64,000 bases of DNA. Origin: Ursus arctos. Taxonomy: Eukaryota; Chordata; Mammalia; Carnivora; Ursidae. Positions 22,176 through 34,091 of this stretch are shown one piece after another (the first letter of the stretch is position 1; every line of letters begins with the position of its first letter). The stretch lies in NCBI RefSeq assembly GCF_023065955.2, contig NW_026622952.1, positions 29,498,313-29,562,312 on the forward strand, given 5' to 3'. The translations under genes and the position numbers were made by a program. The notes under the pieces were generated by a model. That model saw only the letters and a list, made by a program, of their open reading frames with translations. It did not search any database and was not told the DNA's origin.

Positions 22176-25100
22176 CAATTACTTTATTAATTTTTCTGAC
22201 TGTTCTTTGGCAATTACTGTAATTCTAAAAATGCAGTCCTTTGGCCTCAAAACTGATAAGGATTGCTGCTTTGCTGACAAGTGCACTCTCTCCTTGTAGG
22301 CAAATGGACCGGTGAATAAGCCTTCGGAATCCAAATTACCATGGAAACCGCCTTGGGTCCTACCTGTTTGCTGAGCCGGCTGAGGCTGCACTTCCCACGC
22401 TGGAGGGAGCTGGCGGCCCAGACAAATTCCCGGGTCCTGCGCCCCCCATTTCCTCCCAGCTGCCCTTCCTTCAGGTGGGCTGCAACACTATTGATTGTGA
22501 TTAGAGTTCTTAATCTACTCACTATAACTGATTAAGTTACTGCTTGATTGTGTTACAGCTTCATCCATTTACTTTGATTCGATTGTTGCTGGAAATATAC
22601 GGATACAATCAAGCTTCTGCTATTGTTAAATTCCTCAGGGTGTTTCTAGATTTCTCCACATAATCTTTTTGACTATTCCTTAGGGTATGTCATTTTTACA
22701 GATAACTAATCTCATCCATTATGTTTTGAATCTTCCTGATTTTATTCTTGGAGGGCAACTTTATCTCAAACTCCTGGGGTGACTTTCTGTCTTCGCCAGT
22801 GCTAACCATGCCAGGGATAGAACTCCTGGGGCTTGTGGAGGCCACCAACCAAGGCTCTGCGTCCTCTTCCTTTTCTACTGACTGTGCCTTGTCTCTGAGG
22901 ACTGGTGACAGGGACTGACCCCTATGTAAGGCCTAACAAAGAGTAAGAGAGATTTTCATGAATTTTTCACTGGGGGCCTGGGATGGAAGTTTATGTCATT
23001 GTCTTCCCGATATTAGAGGAACAGAACAGGCAGAATAACAGTTTGTTAAAAATAATAATAATAACAAGTTTCCGATTGCTCAGTGTCACACGTTCTTGAA
23101 AAGCACAACCTGGTTCATATCCAACCACTTACATTCAGGTCCTTTTTGTGAGGCACAGTGGCGTCGGGCAAAAGTTCCAGCCAGGCCACCCTGCACCTTT
23201 CCTGTCTGTGGGGACAAAAGGTCAGAGACTGGAGGGCTCAGCAGAATACAGTTGGAAGCTATTGGGCTCTTTGTTCTCAAAGGAGGACATAGAACAATGG
23301 AGTGGGCTGTGCTCATTTACATATTTGACTTTACAGAAATTTCTCCTTTGGAGGAGCAGTGAAAAGACTTCTCTTGGTATTGGAGGAAACCAAATATCAG
23401 AGGCTTCCCTCTGGCTCCTCCAGAAACGTTACAGTGTAGCTAGCCATTGTCTAAGCATTTTCCCCCCCAGCACATTCAATAGAGTGTGAAGGATCTCATG
23501 GTAAAAATTAGTGACTGAAATTCTCTTAGTCTGTGAATAATGAGTGCATTGGCTTTACATTCCTTGTACACTGTCGAATTATTTTGCTGCTTGGGAGTCC
23601 TAGTTTTCCAGAATTTTTGGTACCTTCCATTTGTGCAGTCAGGTCCACCTCTGTGCTCTGTCTCCAGGCCTACTTCTAATTGCTTCCAAGAGAGAAGAGG
23701 TACAGGTTTACAGAGTTAAATGTACACAAAACGCATTTTTGTTTTATTTCCTCAAATATCCCTAACCTACAGGAAATGTAATCTCTTCACATATAGCCCA
23801 AAGAACCTGAAAGGGGAAAACAAAAGTATTAAATAACTCTCTTTTTCAAAATTTCAAAAATAACTTTTGTTATAGAATATCGTCACTCCCAAAAGGCTTC
23901 AAGTTATTCTCTTGATCAAAATGAGTGGTCGTGCATCTCAGAGGCTGAATACAGTTTTAGCCATACCTTTAGATGTCCCACTGACAGATTTAATAACCTC
24001 TGCATCTTGAAGCCAAGTATCTAATAGTCAGCGGAACACTGTGTGTACAAAATGTGCTTTTGAGGAGATAAAATATAGGTCCCCAAGTCCAGGCACTATG
24101 TTTCTACAACTTCCTTTCAGATGGACTCCTACTGTCCTAAAGATGAAGATCAGATTCTGAACGTATTTACTTTTGTAGCTTATTTTCATAAAATTGGTCG
24201 TCTGGTATTTCAGACCTCAGGAGACAAAAGCAGAAAAATGGGAGGCAGGAAGAGAGGTTGCTTATTGGTATCCACGCTGATAAAAGCAAGAAAACACAAA
24301 TGCCGGAAACTACAGAAAGCAGAGATCAAGAATTCGAAATGTAAGCCTTCCTATCTCATTTGGTGTTAGAGTCAGACCTTTGTTATAGCATAGAATAGTA
24401 ATTTCTGTTCATAATGTTACCCTTGAGTCATCAACTCAATAAACATTTAATGGTAGATGCCCTGTACGCAGTATACCATTTTTGTATGCAATTTCCAATA
24501 CATTTTTCTGGCACAGACTCAAGAGTGAAGCTGCTTTATGTTGAGTGATACGGTGAGATAAACTTCACAGAAACACAATGAAATTAGGTACATTGTAGTG
24601 TGATTTTTTTATGGGACAATTTCAAGAGGAGGGTATGAGAAAGTTAAAAAGATATCAAGAATAAAGCAAGTGAGCTGGTAACTGAGAGTTTTAAAAAAAA
24701 ATGGATGAAGAAGCCATCAACGATTATAGGAAAAGGTCAAGAATATAGAGCTTTGAAAAATGCAGAGGTAACACAGTGTAGCAGCAGAATCCTGGATCTT
24801 CTGAAACTCACAGATTAAAATTTACAAAGGCTATAAATGAGGTAGAGGTAGTATTTGATATTGAAAATGATTAAAGAGTCCCAGCGCAGGCACACCTCTG
24901 GTGAGGGAGTATATAATACTGGAAATGTTCAGGAGTGGATGGCAGATGGGAAGACAGAGGGGAAAATGGCGAGTTCAAGTCAAGGATAACTTAACTATTT
25001 GGGGTCTTGGGAACAATATAAAATGAGAAAATTTGGAGGAAAAAAGAGCAGAATCAAATTACTGTCTAGCCTAACTAGAAGGTAGACTGTATTCTTTCAA

Positions 25101-25487
25101 GAATGAAGAATGGATTGACAGACGTTCAGGAAGGAAGCAGATTCAAACTAATGACAAGAAGAGGTAGATAGTCTAGGTTTGAGACCAGGACACTTGTTAA
25201 ATACTGTCAACAGAACAACAGTGGGAGATTCAAATTCAGGCTTCATTGCCCCCCCCCATGAAGGAAGTATTTTGTGAGCTACGCATGAGAACTATTTTTA
25301 AAATTATGGGAAAATGCACCAACAAAGATGGCTGTGCATTGGCAAGAAGTTCATGCATAATAGGACCTAAGCTCACCTCTCATTGAAGTGTCTGGGACTC
25401 AGCTTCTAATAATCTAATACTTATTAGGTTATCTATCTAATAAATAATATAAATATCTAATAATTATTCTTCCTCTGATCTTCTAAT
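22176..25487. other. Intergenic sequence, nothing recognised
   Basis: About 3.3 kb without an identified gene or repeat. A short CAATAAACATTTAATGG motif near 24440 may be an L2 trace. AATAATAATAATAA lies at 23052-23065 and CCCCCCCC at 25250-25257. Short frames at 23096-23489 and 24121-24369 show no family resemblance. Confidence 0.5.
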
Positions 25488-25761
25488 TAAAGTGTGTTCA
25501 TGATGAGAGACTATGGACTATGAGAAACAAACTGAGGGCCTCAGAGGGGAGGGGGGTGGGGGAATGGGATAGACCGGTGATGGGTAGTAAGGAGGGCACG
25601 TATTGCATGGTGCACTGGGTGTTATACGCAACTAATGAATCATCGAACTTTACATCAGAAACCGGGGATGTACTGTATGGTGACTAACATAATATAATAA
25701 AAAATCATTATTAAAAATAAAAAAATAATTAAAAAATAAAAAAAATAAAGTGTGTTCATGA
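25488..25761 (+). mobile_element. 5'-truncated L1 3' end with perfect target duplication
   Basis: The insert 25504-25745 begins TGAGAGACTATGGACTATGAG, has GGGGATGTACTGTATGGTGACTAAC and ends in an A-rich tail of AATAAAAAATAA-type units. This is the terminal 240 bases of a carnivore L1. The 16-base duplication TAAAGTGTGTTCATGA is identical at 25488-25503 and 25746-25761. Perfect duplications suggest a fairly recent insertion. Confidence 0.93.
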
Positions 25762-26350
25762 AAGGGAATGATACTTAAGGGCTTTGACGAAATTCCGACA
25801 CTACATCGCTATCACCCTTGCCTTAGCAATTAGAATTATATTTCCAGATCTTCTTAATTATAAAAATGGAAATTATTGTATTTGGTGCTTTATAATAAAT
25901 ATTAAAGCAACCAAAGCTGTAAAATATAACCTGGCAATTTAAGTGATTTATTACAGTAGCATAGGGCTTGAGACATTCTTATTAACTGAAAACTTGAAAT
26001 ATTTTCAAGTAAAATATCCAAAGAAAAGAAGGTGTCTTTAGACAGAATAAAAGCAAGGCATACTTGAGAAGGGTAGCTCCTTCGCCTTCCCCTTCTCACA
26101 CAAATATCATCGAAATAACCCTTCACTCGATTTCATTACATAAATAGCACAACTTGGTATAACGCTGTGTATGACATAGGAGGAAAAATCCACACCTAAT
26201 TGTTCACTGGATTACTTCTCGTCATTATGACAAATATAGACGTAGTGCATTCTGTCATCATAACTCTGTTATTTTATGATGCCTATTTTACATTGTTGCC
26301 AACATTGGAAGTCGGAAGCTATGACATAAAGTCCAGATGTATGGATTCTC
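25762..26350. other. Intergenic sequence, nothing recognised
   Basis: AT-rich; no gene or repeat identified. Confidence 0.5.
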
Positions 26351-27150
26351 TTTTAAAGCTCTATGTCATAAGATGGCTCCCCACTCCCACGTGGGCTGCC
26401 TCAGTCTGTGGGGGGCTTGCTCGCATTTCTCCCACCCCATCCCTGCTGCCTCGGGATGCTGAGAGCACAGACGATCCTGAAACGTTTCACCACCTCCCAG
26501 CCCTTTAGCTTCTTACACTTATGCCACCTGCCTGGCAACACTTTTGGGTTTGAAGCCCCTTCTGAGAGCCTGGAGGGCTACTCCCTTCATCTCTTATCTC
26601 CCAAGATACAGTCCCTAGTGCTTGGGGTAACCAGACACGTCTCTGCCCTCCGGGGTAAGTCTTTCCGCTGTCGGGTGTCTGGGCTGGCTCTCTTCATTCA
26701 GCTGCTTTTCAGTCAGTGTGTTCTCTGTGTTTAATATCTTCATGTCCTGCGTTAGAGGTGAGCTCCTCAGATTAACATTTTGATTTGTTTATTCCCTCTT
26801 TAATGTGGCCTAGTCCAGAGTTATCATGTCATTTGGATTTTGTTCCAAAGTCTATGTTTTTCTTCCCCCAAAATGATAAGCATTGCTTTTCCCTAACCAT
26901 TTGTGAGGTAAACTTTGGTGTGCTGTTTCGTGATTTCTTGTCCTTCATTATCCTTTGTCGAGTGTCCTAAACATACTTATTTTAATGTCATGTTCAAAAT
27001 GTTCTGTCATTTTCATTTTTTTCTGACATGAATTAATTTCCTGATTGTTTTGTTTTTTAGCTTACTGATTGTCTTTCCAAGCTTTATTTTTTTCCTCACA
27101 TGTTTGCAATTTTGACTTGCATGCTCACCCTGAATGCTGGTTTATTCTTT
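26350..27150 (-). mobile_element. Old L1 3' UTR-type fragment, reverse orientation
   Basis: GGCTCTCTTCATTCAGCTGCTTTTCAGTC, TTTAGCTTACTGATTGTCTTTCC and CCTCACATGTTTGCAATTTTGACTTGCATGCTCACCCTGAATGCTGG follow the reverse complement of an old L1 3' region ('...CTTCACATGTCTTGTAATTTTT...GCTGGACATT'). Diverged; limits approximate. Confidence 0.4.
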
Positions 27151-27164
27151 TGTTCCCTTTATCT

Positions 27165-27245
27165 CTCCTTCCTCCTCCTCCTTCTTTAGCTTCTCTCCAT
27201 CTCTCTCTCCCCTTCCCTCCCTTCCCTCCCCCCTCCCCATTCACA
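27165..27245. repeat. Pyrimidine-rich low-complexity tract
   Basis: CTCCTTCCTCCTCCTCCTTC followed by TCTCTCTCCCCTTCCCTCCC and CCCTCCCC: homopyrimidine on the plus strand. Confidence 0.85.
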
Positions 27246-28881
27246 GACAATCCCTCTCCAACTAACTGTTCTCAAGGGCTGTCACTTACTTCTCAGCCCA
27301 CACCGACACACAGGTTGGGAATGAACTCTCATTAGGATGATTCAGGGCTCCTGCTCCAATGCCCTTGGGATCACCACAGCCCTAGTCATTGAGACAAATG
27401 GTCCACGTTCTGGCTGCAAGGCTGTTTCTCTGCCTCCCTGTGTAAGTAGATAAGCGTAGCAGTCAGTCTGTGGTCGTTTTTCCTAATCTAGTATTTATTT
27501 TACAAGCGGGATGATTCCAAATAAGCACATAGCTTCAAGCAGTGCGCTGGGTTTGGCCCCTGCTTTGATGTGAAGGAGACATTTCTTACTGCCCGTTGCT
27601 CTGGAGAGGTAACCGATCTCAGTAGTATCTGCCTGCCCCTGCCACTGGGTTCAGCTCCAACTCGCATTTTGTGCCTGTGTCCACATCCGATCCATGGCGA
27701 TGACGGTCTCGTGTGGGGCTTGGTGAGACCTTACAGTTTTCATTCTGAAATGTATCATCGCTGTGATACCCCTGAAGCAGAGGGGTTCTCTCTAAGAGAG
27801 TATGTCACACACCCTCTTACCTGGAGATTTTCCTCTACCCCCCCACCCCCGCTCATTTCCTAGGCTGCCTCCAACATTTGTCTCTCTTGCCGCCACCCCC
27901 CCCACTTTGAACCTATGGACTCTCTCAGCCCGAACCAACAAAACCCGCTCTGTCTCCAGCTTCTGCTCTAAACATGTCGTTTACCTTTGGTCTTAGCTGC
28001 AACTTTGATGAAACGTGAAACGCTGTTTTTTGCAGTCCTTTTAAATGAAGACCTTTATTTTCTCCTTGGCATCACAACTAGCTCAATGTAAAGAATTCGA
28101 TCTCCTTGCTCTCTGTCGCCACAACTAAAGTATTTCTCCTCTTTCCTCCTGGAATACTTCCAGTTCCTTTGCAACCGTTTGACCCTGGTCTTCCTTGTTG
28201 CTATCATGTCATGTCTCCCGTGTAGGTGTCATCACCTTCTCCCCCTAAGTCATTGAGATCCCCTGCCTATTTCATTGCCAGCAGCTTGCAGATTAGATGC
28301 TTGAAACAGCCTGAGAATGCTGAATACACCTCTGGAAGCACCTAGAAATGCTGGATAATTTTAAGAAATGTCTTTTTAAATGCTTTGCTGAGTTTACAAA
28401 AACCCAGGGAGATTTCAATGACCAAACTCAGAATGAGCAGAGAAGGCAGAGAGATTAAGCAGATCCCAAAAGCCTGAGGAATTTTTGAGATTTTTTTTTT
28501 TAACCTGGATAATTGGATTCAAAGGCTGACCAAGGGACAAATTTGTAGAAGTGAAAGTGTAACAAATAAAATGTAAAATGTAATGTATAAACTCAACAGC
28601 ATGACAGATAGGGTTGAAGGGAGGATGATAAACTGGACGACCCATCAAAAGAAATCACTCAAAATGCAGCACAGACGTACATTATGCCACACAATATATG
28701 GGAAATATGAAATGAGATTTGAGACATTTAAGGTAGATGAAACATGAAAGACACTGCCAAATAAACTATAGCACGCTGTTGATAATAATCTGCAATCCCA
28801 TTTAGAAATGTTTAGATATTGAGAAAAGTTTAAAAATTTTGTCAACTAATGCCCCAAATATATTACATATTTTTAAAAATA
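27246..28881. other. Intergenic sequence, nothing recognised
   Basis: No gene or repeat identified with confidence. C-rich runs near 27838-27850 and 27893-27903. A T-run lies at 28491-28502. Confidence 0.5.
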
Positions 28882-29085
28882 GGGGGTGCCTGGGTGGCTC
28901 AGTCAGTTAAGCATCCCACCCTTGATTTCAGCTCAGGTCATGATCTCATGGGTCATGGGATCAAGCCCCACGTCAGGCTCTGTGCTCTGTGGGGAGTCTG
29001 CTTGAGATTCTCTCCATCTGCCCCCCAGAGTCACGCATGCTCTCTCTCCCTCTCAAGTTAATAAATGAATCTTTGAAAATAAATA
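28882..29085 (+). mobile_element. Can-SINE
   Basis: GGGGGTGCCTGGGTGGCTCAGTCAGTTAAGCATC start, ATGGGATCAAGCCCCACGTCAGGC B-box region, GGGGAGTCTGCTTGAGATTCTC, a CT-rich part and an AATAAATGAATCTTTGAAAATAAATAAG tail. It lies directly against an old L1 fragment. No clear duplication seen. Confidence 0.93.
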
Positions 29086-29089
29086 AGTA

Positions 29090-30570
29090 ATATATTCATG
29101 TGGTTCAAAATTCCAAAATACGAAAGAATGTAAAGTTAGAAGACTTCACTCACTGACTTCCAGAAAACCATTCCCTCTTCCAGAGACAATTAATATGTAC
29201 TGGGGACATGTGTGTATGTCTTGTGTATATATCCTTTAAAGGTATGTTGTAAATATATAGGCAAATGTACATATATTATTCTGCTCCTTAATTTTTATGC
29301 AACTATGTAATATTCTATGGTAGATATTTGTATAGTCCACTTATTAATACATATGAAGGCTGCAGTTAATCACCTTTTATGTCAGCATAAGTGATAATAA
29401 ATGTAAGATAAATTTCTTTAAGTAGAATTGTTAGAGCTAAGGTATGTATAGTCTTAAATAGATATTGCAATATAGCCTTCTTTAAAATATATGCCAGTTT
29501 ACCCTTCTACCAGCAAAAATAAAATGACAACTTTTCTTGCATTGTCACAAAAGTACTAAGTTTTCACACAGTTTGATCTTTACCAGTCTGATAGAAGATA
29601 AGTTGAATTTCAATTTGCATTTCTCATATGATCTGTAGTGCTTGGCATATTTTCATTTTTAAAATTTATATTTTATTTTAGGTGATCTTTTTAATATCCA
29701 TGTCTACCTTTTTTTTTTACATTTACTTTTGATTTAAGGGCATTCTTTATGTCAGCTTAATTACTTCTTGGTGTTATTATAGGTTTGGAAAAAACTCCGA
29801 TTTTTTAAGTGTCTTGTCATTGTATATAATGCTTTTGCACAAGCAAGCACTTTAATTTTAATATATTTAAATGTAACACTTTTTAATTATATGACCTTTG
29901 TTTTTATGTCATATTTAGAAAAGCTTTGACCTTTTTGATTATTTACAACAATATTATTTTATTACTTATATCCATAGTTTATCAGTTTGGAATCTATTCA
30001 TATGTAGCTCAGTTGGTATGATGATCTTTAACAGTTATCATTTACTTATTATTCTTCTTTTCCCTAAGTGAAATGCCACTGTTACTGCATAATACATTTC
30101 TATGTATTTTGGCATACTTCTAGAGTTTTTGTTCTATTCCTCTGATGTCAGTGTTTACTCATGCTTTAATATTAAAAATGTTAATTATTTCAACATTGAC
30201 ACATGTTTATTCTCCCAATGAAACTTTAGATTCAGTTTCTTAGTTCTAAAAAATATCTTGTTTTTATAGAGAGTGTATTAAATATTTCCTATTGAAAAGT
30301 CTAAATCTCTTAAAGCTATTACATTTTGGTTCTTCCAGATAAATTATAGAATTATTTTATTAAGATTTTTTCTTCAAAAAGCCTTTAGAGTTTCGATTGT
30401 GTCACATTGACATCGAGGTTAATTTAGAAATAGTTAACACTTTTATAATTTGGAGATTTCCCAAGAACTTGGTATTTGTTATGTCTCTCGGTTTGATCAG
30501 ATTTACATTTTTTTCTTCAGTTGCATTTTACAGTTTTATTCATAAGCACTCAGTAATAAAATTTGCTACA
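29090..30570 (-). mobile_element. Ancient L1 ORF2/3' fragment, reverse orientation
   Basis: Plus-strand landmarks of a reversed L1, in order: TAGGCAAATGTACATA... TATTCTATGGTAGATATTTG near 29310, GATATTGCAATATAGCCTTC near 29460, CAATTTGCATTTCTCATATGATC near 29610, TTTATCAGTTTGGAATCTATTC near 29980, TGTTTATTCTCCCAATGAAACTTTAGATTCA near 30210, and CACTTTTATAATTTGGAGATTTCCCAAGAACTTGGTA near 30440. No intact frame. Confidence 0.7.
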
Positions 30571-30714
30571 TTAACTTCGGCTGCTTTTGACCACATAATA
30601 AAAGGTCCAGGCACTTTCCTCCTTTTCTCAAAATATATGCCATTTTATTCTCTTGTAAAAGCAGTCAGGATGTCCTTGAATGGAAAAAAAGGATAATTAA
30701 GAGAGGAATTATCC

Positions 30715-30880
30715 ACTTGGATGAAAAACTCTGAACCCCTTTTTTTACACCCCATGCCAAATCAAATTCCAGATGGAGCAAATATTTTCAACATTGAGAA
30801 ATAAAGGTATCAAACTAGATTTTAAAATATGCCCAATCATTTTAATAAACTTGCCATGGGAAGATATTTCTAATTATCAT
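30715..30880 (+). mobile_element. Ancient L1 ORF2 fragment, forward orientation
   Basis: TTGGATGAAAAACTCTGAACCCC, TTACACCCCATGCCAAATCAAATTCCAGATGGAGCAAATATTTTC and GAAATAAAGGTATC match the 'TTACACCATACACAAAAATCAATTCCAGATGGATTAAAG' stretch of L1 ORF2 on the plus strand. This L1 interval is also covered, reversed, by the fragment just upstream (near 29980). They are therefore two insertions or a duplication rather than one simple element. Confidence 0.6.
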
Positions 30881-32796
30881 AAATAATCAAAACAAAGAAA
30901 AAGAAGGATTTAATTTACATAATACATATCTAGTCTTTATCCAAGTCTATCCCAAGACAGCAAAGACCAAAGGCACATTGAGAAAAATTCCAGACTCCCT
31001 GTCTGTCAAGATGAGTCCCTTTCTTTCCTCGATTCCAACAATGCGTCTAGCCAAGCAAGATCTAAAATTAAATGAACCTACTACCTCAACACTCTCACCC
31101 ACCATCTGTTCCCATACTGCTCTTCTTTGCCAGTTGAAGTTCATGGTCAACCCTAATAATCCATCTGGATGCTTGGCTAACCCGTAACCCTGGTTACATC
31201 AGGCTCACTCGTATGTCAGCATCTCTGAATCCTCCTGTGATGGAATTTCAATCACAACTGTGGGACTCACTTAAAATCTACATTGACTAATATCAACTCT
31301 GAATGTTTCCCAGCAGCCACGATCCTTTCTCTTGTGACTCTCTTTGACATTATTTCATATCTCCTCTCCTCAGACAACAATTACCAACCTCCTTCTACAC
31401 CCATACTCTCATCTAATTACCTTCTACCCAAGGTCACTCAAGAAACTGAGGGAATTAAAAGAGAACGTCCATAAGCTTCCTTTGCCCCATCAGACCACCC
31501 ACCTGCATTGATCTTATTTAGATCAATAGGTGAGATCTTGTTTATGTCTCCTCCAGAGAACTTCCTCGTCGGTGCCAATGAATTAACAGCACTCTTCAAC
31601 TGTGCAGAGGAATTTTAACTGATAATCAAAGAAACTCTTACGATCAATAAGTTGGAAAAGAAACTTTTATTTTGATCATTTCATACAGTTTTATTATTCC
31701 ATTATAAATGCTATTAATTCAGATATTTGAAACCACTGGCAAATTAAATAATTAAACGTCACACTATATCACAAAGTGAAAGTGCTAGTAGTTTTCTGGG
31801 TCCATGATATTACCTCAGCAATTGACTTTCTCAGAAAAGTAGGTGATGCACTAGTATTGACCTCGTTGGTCTTGATATACTTCCAAAATGATTTCTGGGT
31901 GCATCTATCTGAGGCCGATTTGAAATTATTTTCCCCCACATGGGATCACAGCATGAACTCAATATTAAGAAATCCATGTCATTCAGTAAATTTCTTGAAA
32001 ACCGAATTTTTTATCCATCCCTCAGGAAATGGAGTGCATGTCCCTTCCCTCGCGCTCACAAATGTCAGCCTGTGTACCTCGGGGGACACACCACTGTTGC
32101 ACAAGCCTCCTGGGTGTGAATCTGATGAACACAAAGAGGTCAGAAGCAAGGTTAAAAATGAGCAGTCGGGAAGTGTTGCCTTAGTTCTGAGACTAGAGGG
32201 GAACTCTGCGGCAGTACCTGGACCACGTGAGTACTAAGTCTGAATGAAGAAGTATTTTGTCCAGGAAAGAGATTTTGGGGTTTTGTGGGGTTTTTCTTCA
32301 TACTCTGCTTGGTCCGAACACGCTCTCTGATATTTCACGAGTAGCCTGTGATCACTGACTTTGGCATTCTCTCCACGAAAGCAAAACTTCAGCAGCAATA
32401 TCAAGCTGCTCACTTATTGCTCTTCTGTGACTAGCTTACCCTGACCAATCTATTTCAAAGGACAATACTCCAGGCGTAACATATAATGCAAATGTAACGT
32501 GGCAATTTGATTTTCAAGTAGCTCTTCATAGGGAGCACGGCTAAGCAAGAGCAGCGTGCCAGTCACCCCTCGTAAATGCGTTCCATCCAGCCTCCTCAAG
32601 TATCGCAGAATAAAGTAACCACCTCTACTTTCTAAAAACCGGGTCCTACCCCAGAAATTGAAACTGCCTCGTTCTCTACAACCTTTAGCTCATAAGCTTA
32701 ATCCTGTGCCCTTCCCTGAGCGGGGTTTGGTGCTCTCAGACCCTCCAAGAGGAGAGAGCCCTTCCTTTCTGGTCTCTCACTCCACTTGAGAGATCC
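30881..32796. other. Intergenic sequence, nothing recognised
   Basis: No gene or known repeat identified. A frame from GTG at 31776 to 32237 is open for 153 codons but has no family resemblance, no initiator context and no hydropathy or domain pattern. I treat it as chance. Confidence 0.5.
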
Positions 32797-32848
32797 CTGG
32801 TGGATTTCTCTCGCTCGCTCGCTCGCTCTTGCTCTCACTCTCTCTCAA
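32797..32848. repeat. (CTCG)n / CT-rich microsatellite
   Basis: TTTCTCTCGCTCGCTCGCTC then GCTCTTGCTCTCACTCTCTC: five CTCG units followed by degenerate CT repeats. Confidence 0.85.
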
Positions 32849-33004
32849 TCTTCCCAACATCAAACCTGGAAATGTACGTTATATGACACATTCGTGACCG
32901 AGATGATCAACAGAACTAAATGGATGTATTCAGAGATCCTCATACAGTGTGTAAAATACTAAATATGGGTTCGTCAGCTAAGTTATCACAAAGAATTTAG
33001 GGGC

Positions 33005-33249
33005 AAGAAACAACCTTACCAGGGGCGCCTGGGTGGCACAGCGGTTAAGCATCTGCCTTCGGCTCAGGGCGTGATCCCAGCGTTCTGGTATCGAGCCCCA
33101 CATCGGGCTCCTCCGCTATGAGCCTGCTTCTTCCTCTCCCACTCCCCCTGCTTGTGTTCCCTCTCTCGCTGGCTGTCTCTATCTCTGTCAAATAAATAAA
33201 TAAAATCTTTAAAAAAAGAAAGAAAGAAAGAAAGAAACAACCTTACCAG
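33005..33249 (+). mobile_element. Can-SINE, 'GGCACAGCGGTTAAG' subfamily, with 18-bp duplication
   Basis: Body 33023-33231: GGGCGCCTGGGTGGCACAGC, GCGTGATCCCAGCG, ATCGAGCCCCACATCGGGCT, TCTCTCGCTGGCTGTCTC and an AATAAATAAATAAAATCTTT tail running into (GAAA)n. The 18-base duplication AAGAAACAACCTTACCAG is identical at 33005-33022 and 33232-33249. The subfamily is one I associate with bears and panda. Confidence 0.96.
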
Positions 33250-33257
33250 AACAAAGC

Positions 33258-33470
33258 AGAGTTTAATTCTTTTTTTTTTTTTGTAAGTATTTTGTTAAGA
33301 TTTTATTTATTTACTTGAGAGAGAGAAAGCAGAGGGGGAGGGAGAAGCAGACCCTCTGCTGAGCAGGGAGCCCGAAGCAGGGCTTGATTCCAGGACGCTG
33401 GAATCATGACCTGAACCGAAGGCAGACCTTTAACCAACTGAGCCAGCCAGGCACCCCAGAGTTTCATTTC
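33258..33470 (-). mobile_element. Can-SINE, reverse orientation, with duplication
   Basis: Body 33271-33457: T-run, AAGATTTTATTTATTTACTTGAGAG, GACCCTCTGCTGAGCAGGGAG, ATCATGACCTGAACCGAAGG, ending CCAGGCACCCC. Flanks AGAGTTTAATTCT (33258-33270) and AGAGTTTCATTTC (33458-33470) are an imperfect duplication. Confidence 0.94.
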
Positions 33471-33586
33471 TAATGCTCCTCCTCAAGGCCTAGCTTCCTC
33501 TCCATCCCTTGGACACCCTGGGGCATATGTGTTCTTAGCAGTCCCCCAAAGACAACCTCCTCGAGTAAGTGCTCACTCCCTGCCTT

Positions 33587-33816
33587 AAAAATCAGAGTAA
33601 TTGGGGCGCCTGGGTGGCACAGCGGTTAAGTGTCTGCCTTTGGCTCAGGGCGTGATCCCGGTGTTATGGGATCGAGCCCCACATCAGGCTCTTCTGCTGT
33701 GAGCCTGCTTCTTCCTCTCCCACTCCCCCTACTTTTGTTCCCTCTCTCGCTGGCTGTCTCTATCTCTGTCAAATAAATAAATAAAATCTTTAAAAAAAAA
33801 AAAATCAGAGTAATTG
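33587..33816 (+). mobile_element. Can-SINE, 'GGCACAGCGGTTAAG' subfamily, with 17-bp duplication
   Basis: Body 33604-33799: GGGCGCCTGGGTGGCACAGC, GCGTGATCCCGGTGTTATGG, ATCGAGCCCCACATCAGGCT, TCTCTCGCTGGCTGTCTC, AATAAATAAATAAAATCTTT and an A-run. The 17-base duplication AAAAATCAGAGTAATTG is identical at 33587-33603 and 33800-33816. Very close to the copy at 33.0 kb. Confidence 0.96.
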
Positions 33817-34091
33817 CCTCTAGGGCTGTCAAAATATTTGCATCTTCCTTTTTGCAGACCAGAATCAAATCTCTATGTCAGGCCTCAGTCTTCTCATGGC
33901 TGCACCCCATCATTTTCTCCACGTGACAGCATCTCTCTCTGTGTCTGTTCCCCTCAGCCATGTCACATGTTTCCTCAAAACTTTCCTGGCTCCCCTTGGG
34001 CTTTAGTATCAAATTCCATCTCTGCTCCCTCATAGCTGCCCGACAGGATTCATCTGATCAGGCTGCTACCCGGACCCCTGATTTGGGGCAG

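Noticed and set aside
31776..32237. Open frame of 153 codons on the plus strand
   Set aside because: It starts at GTG in an AT-rich context, resembles no protein family, and has no splice sites or polyadenylation signal nearby that suggest a gene. The length is within chance for 64 kb on six frames.
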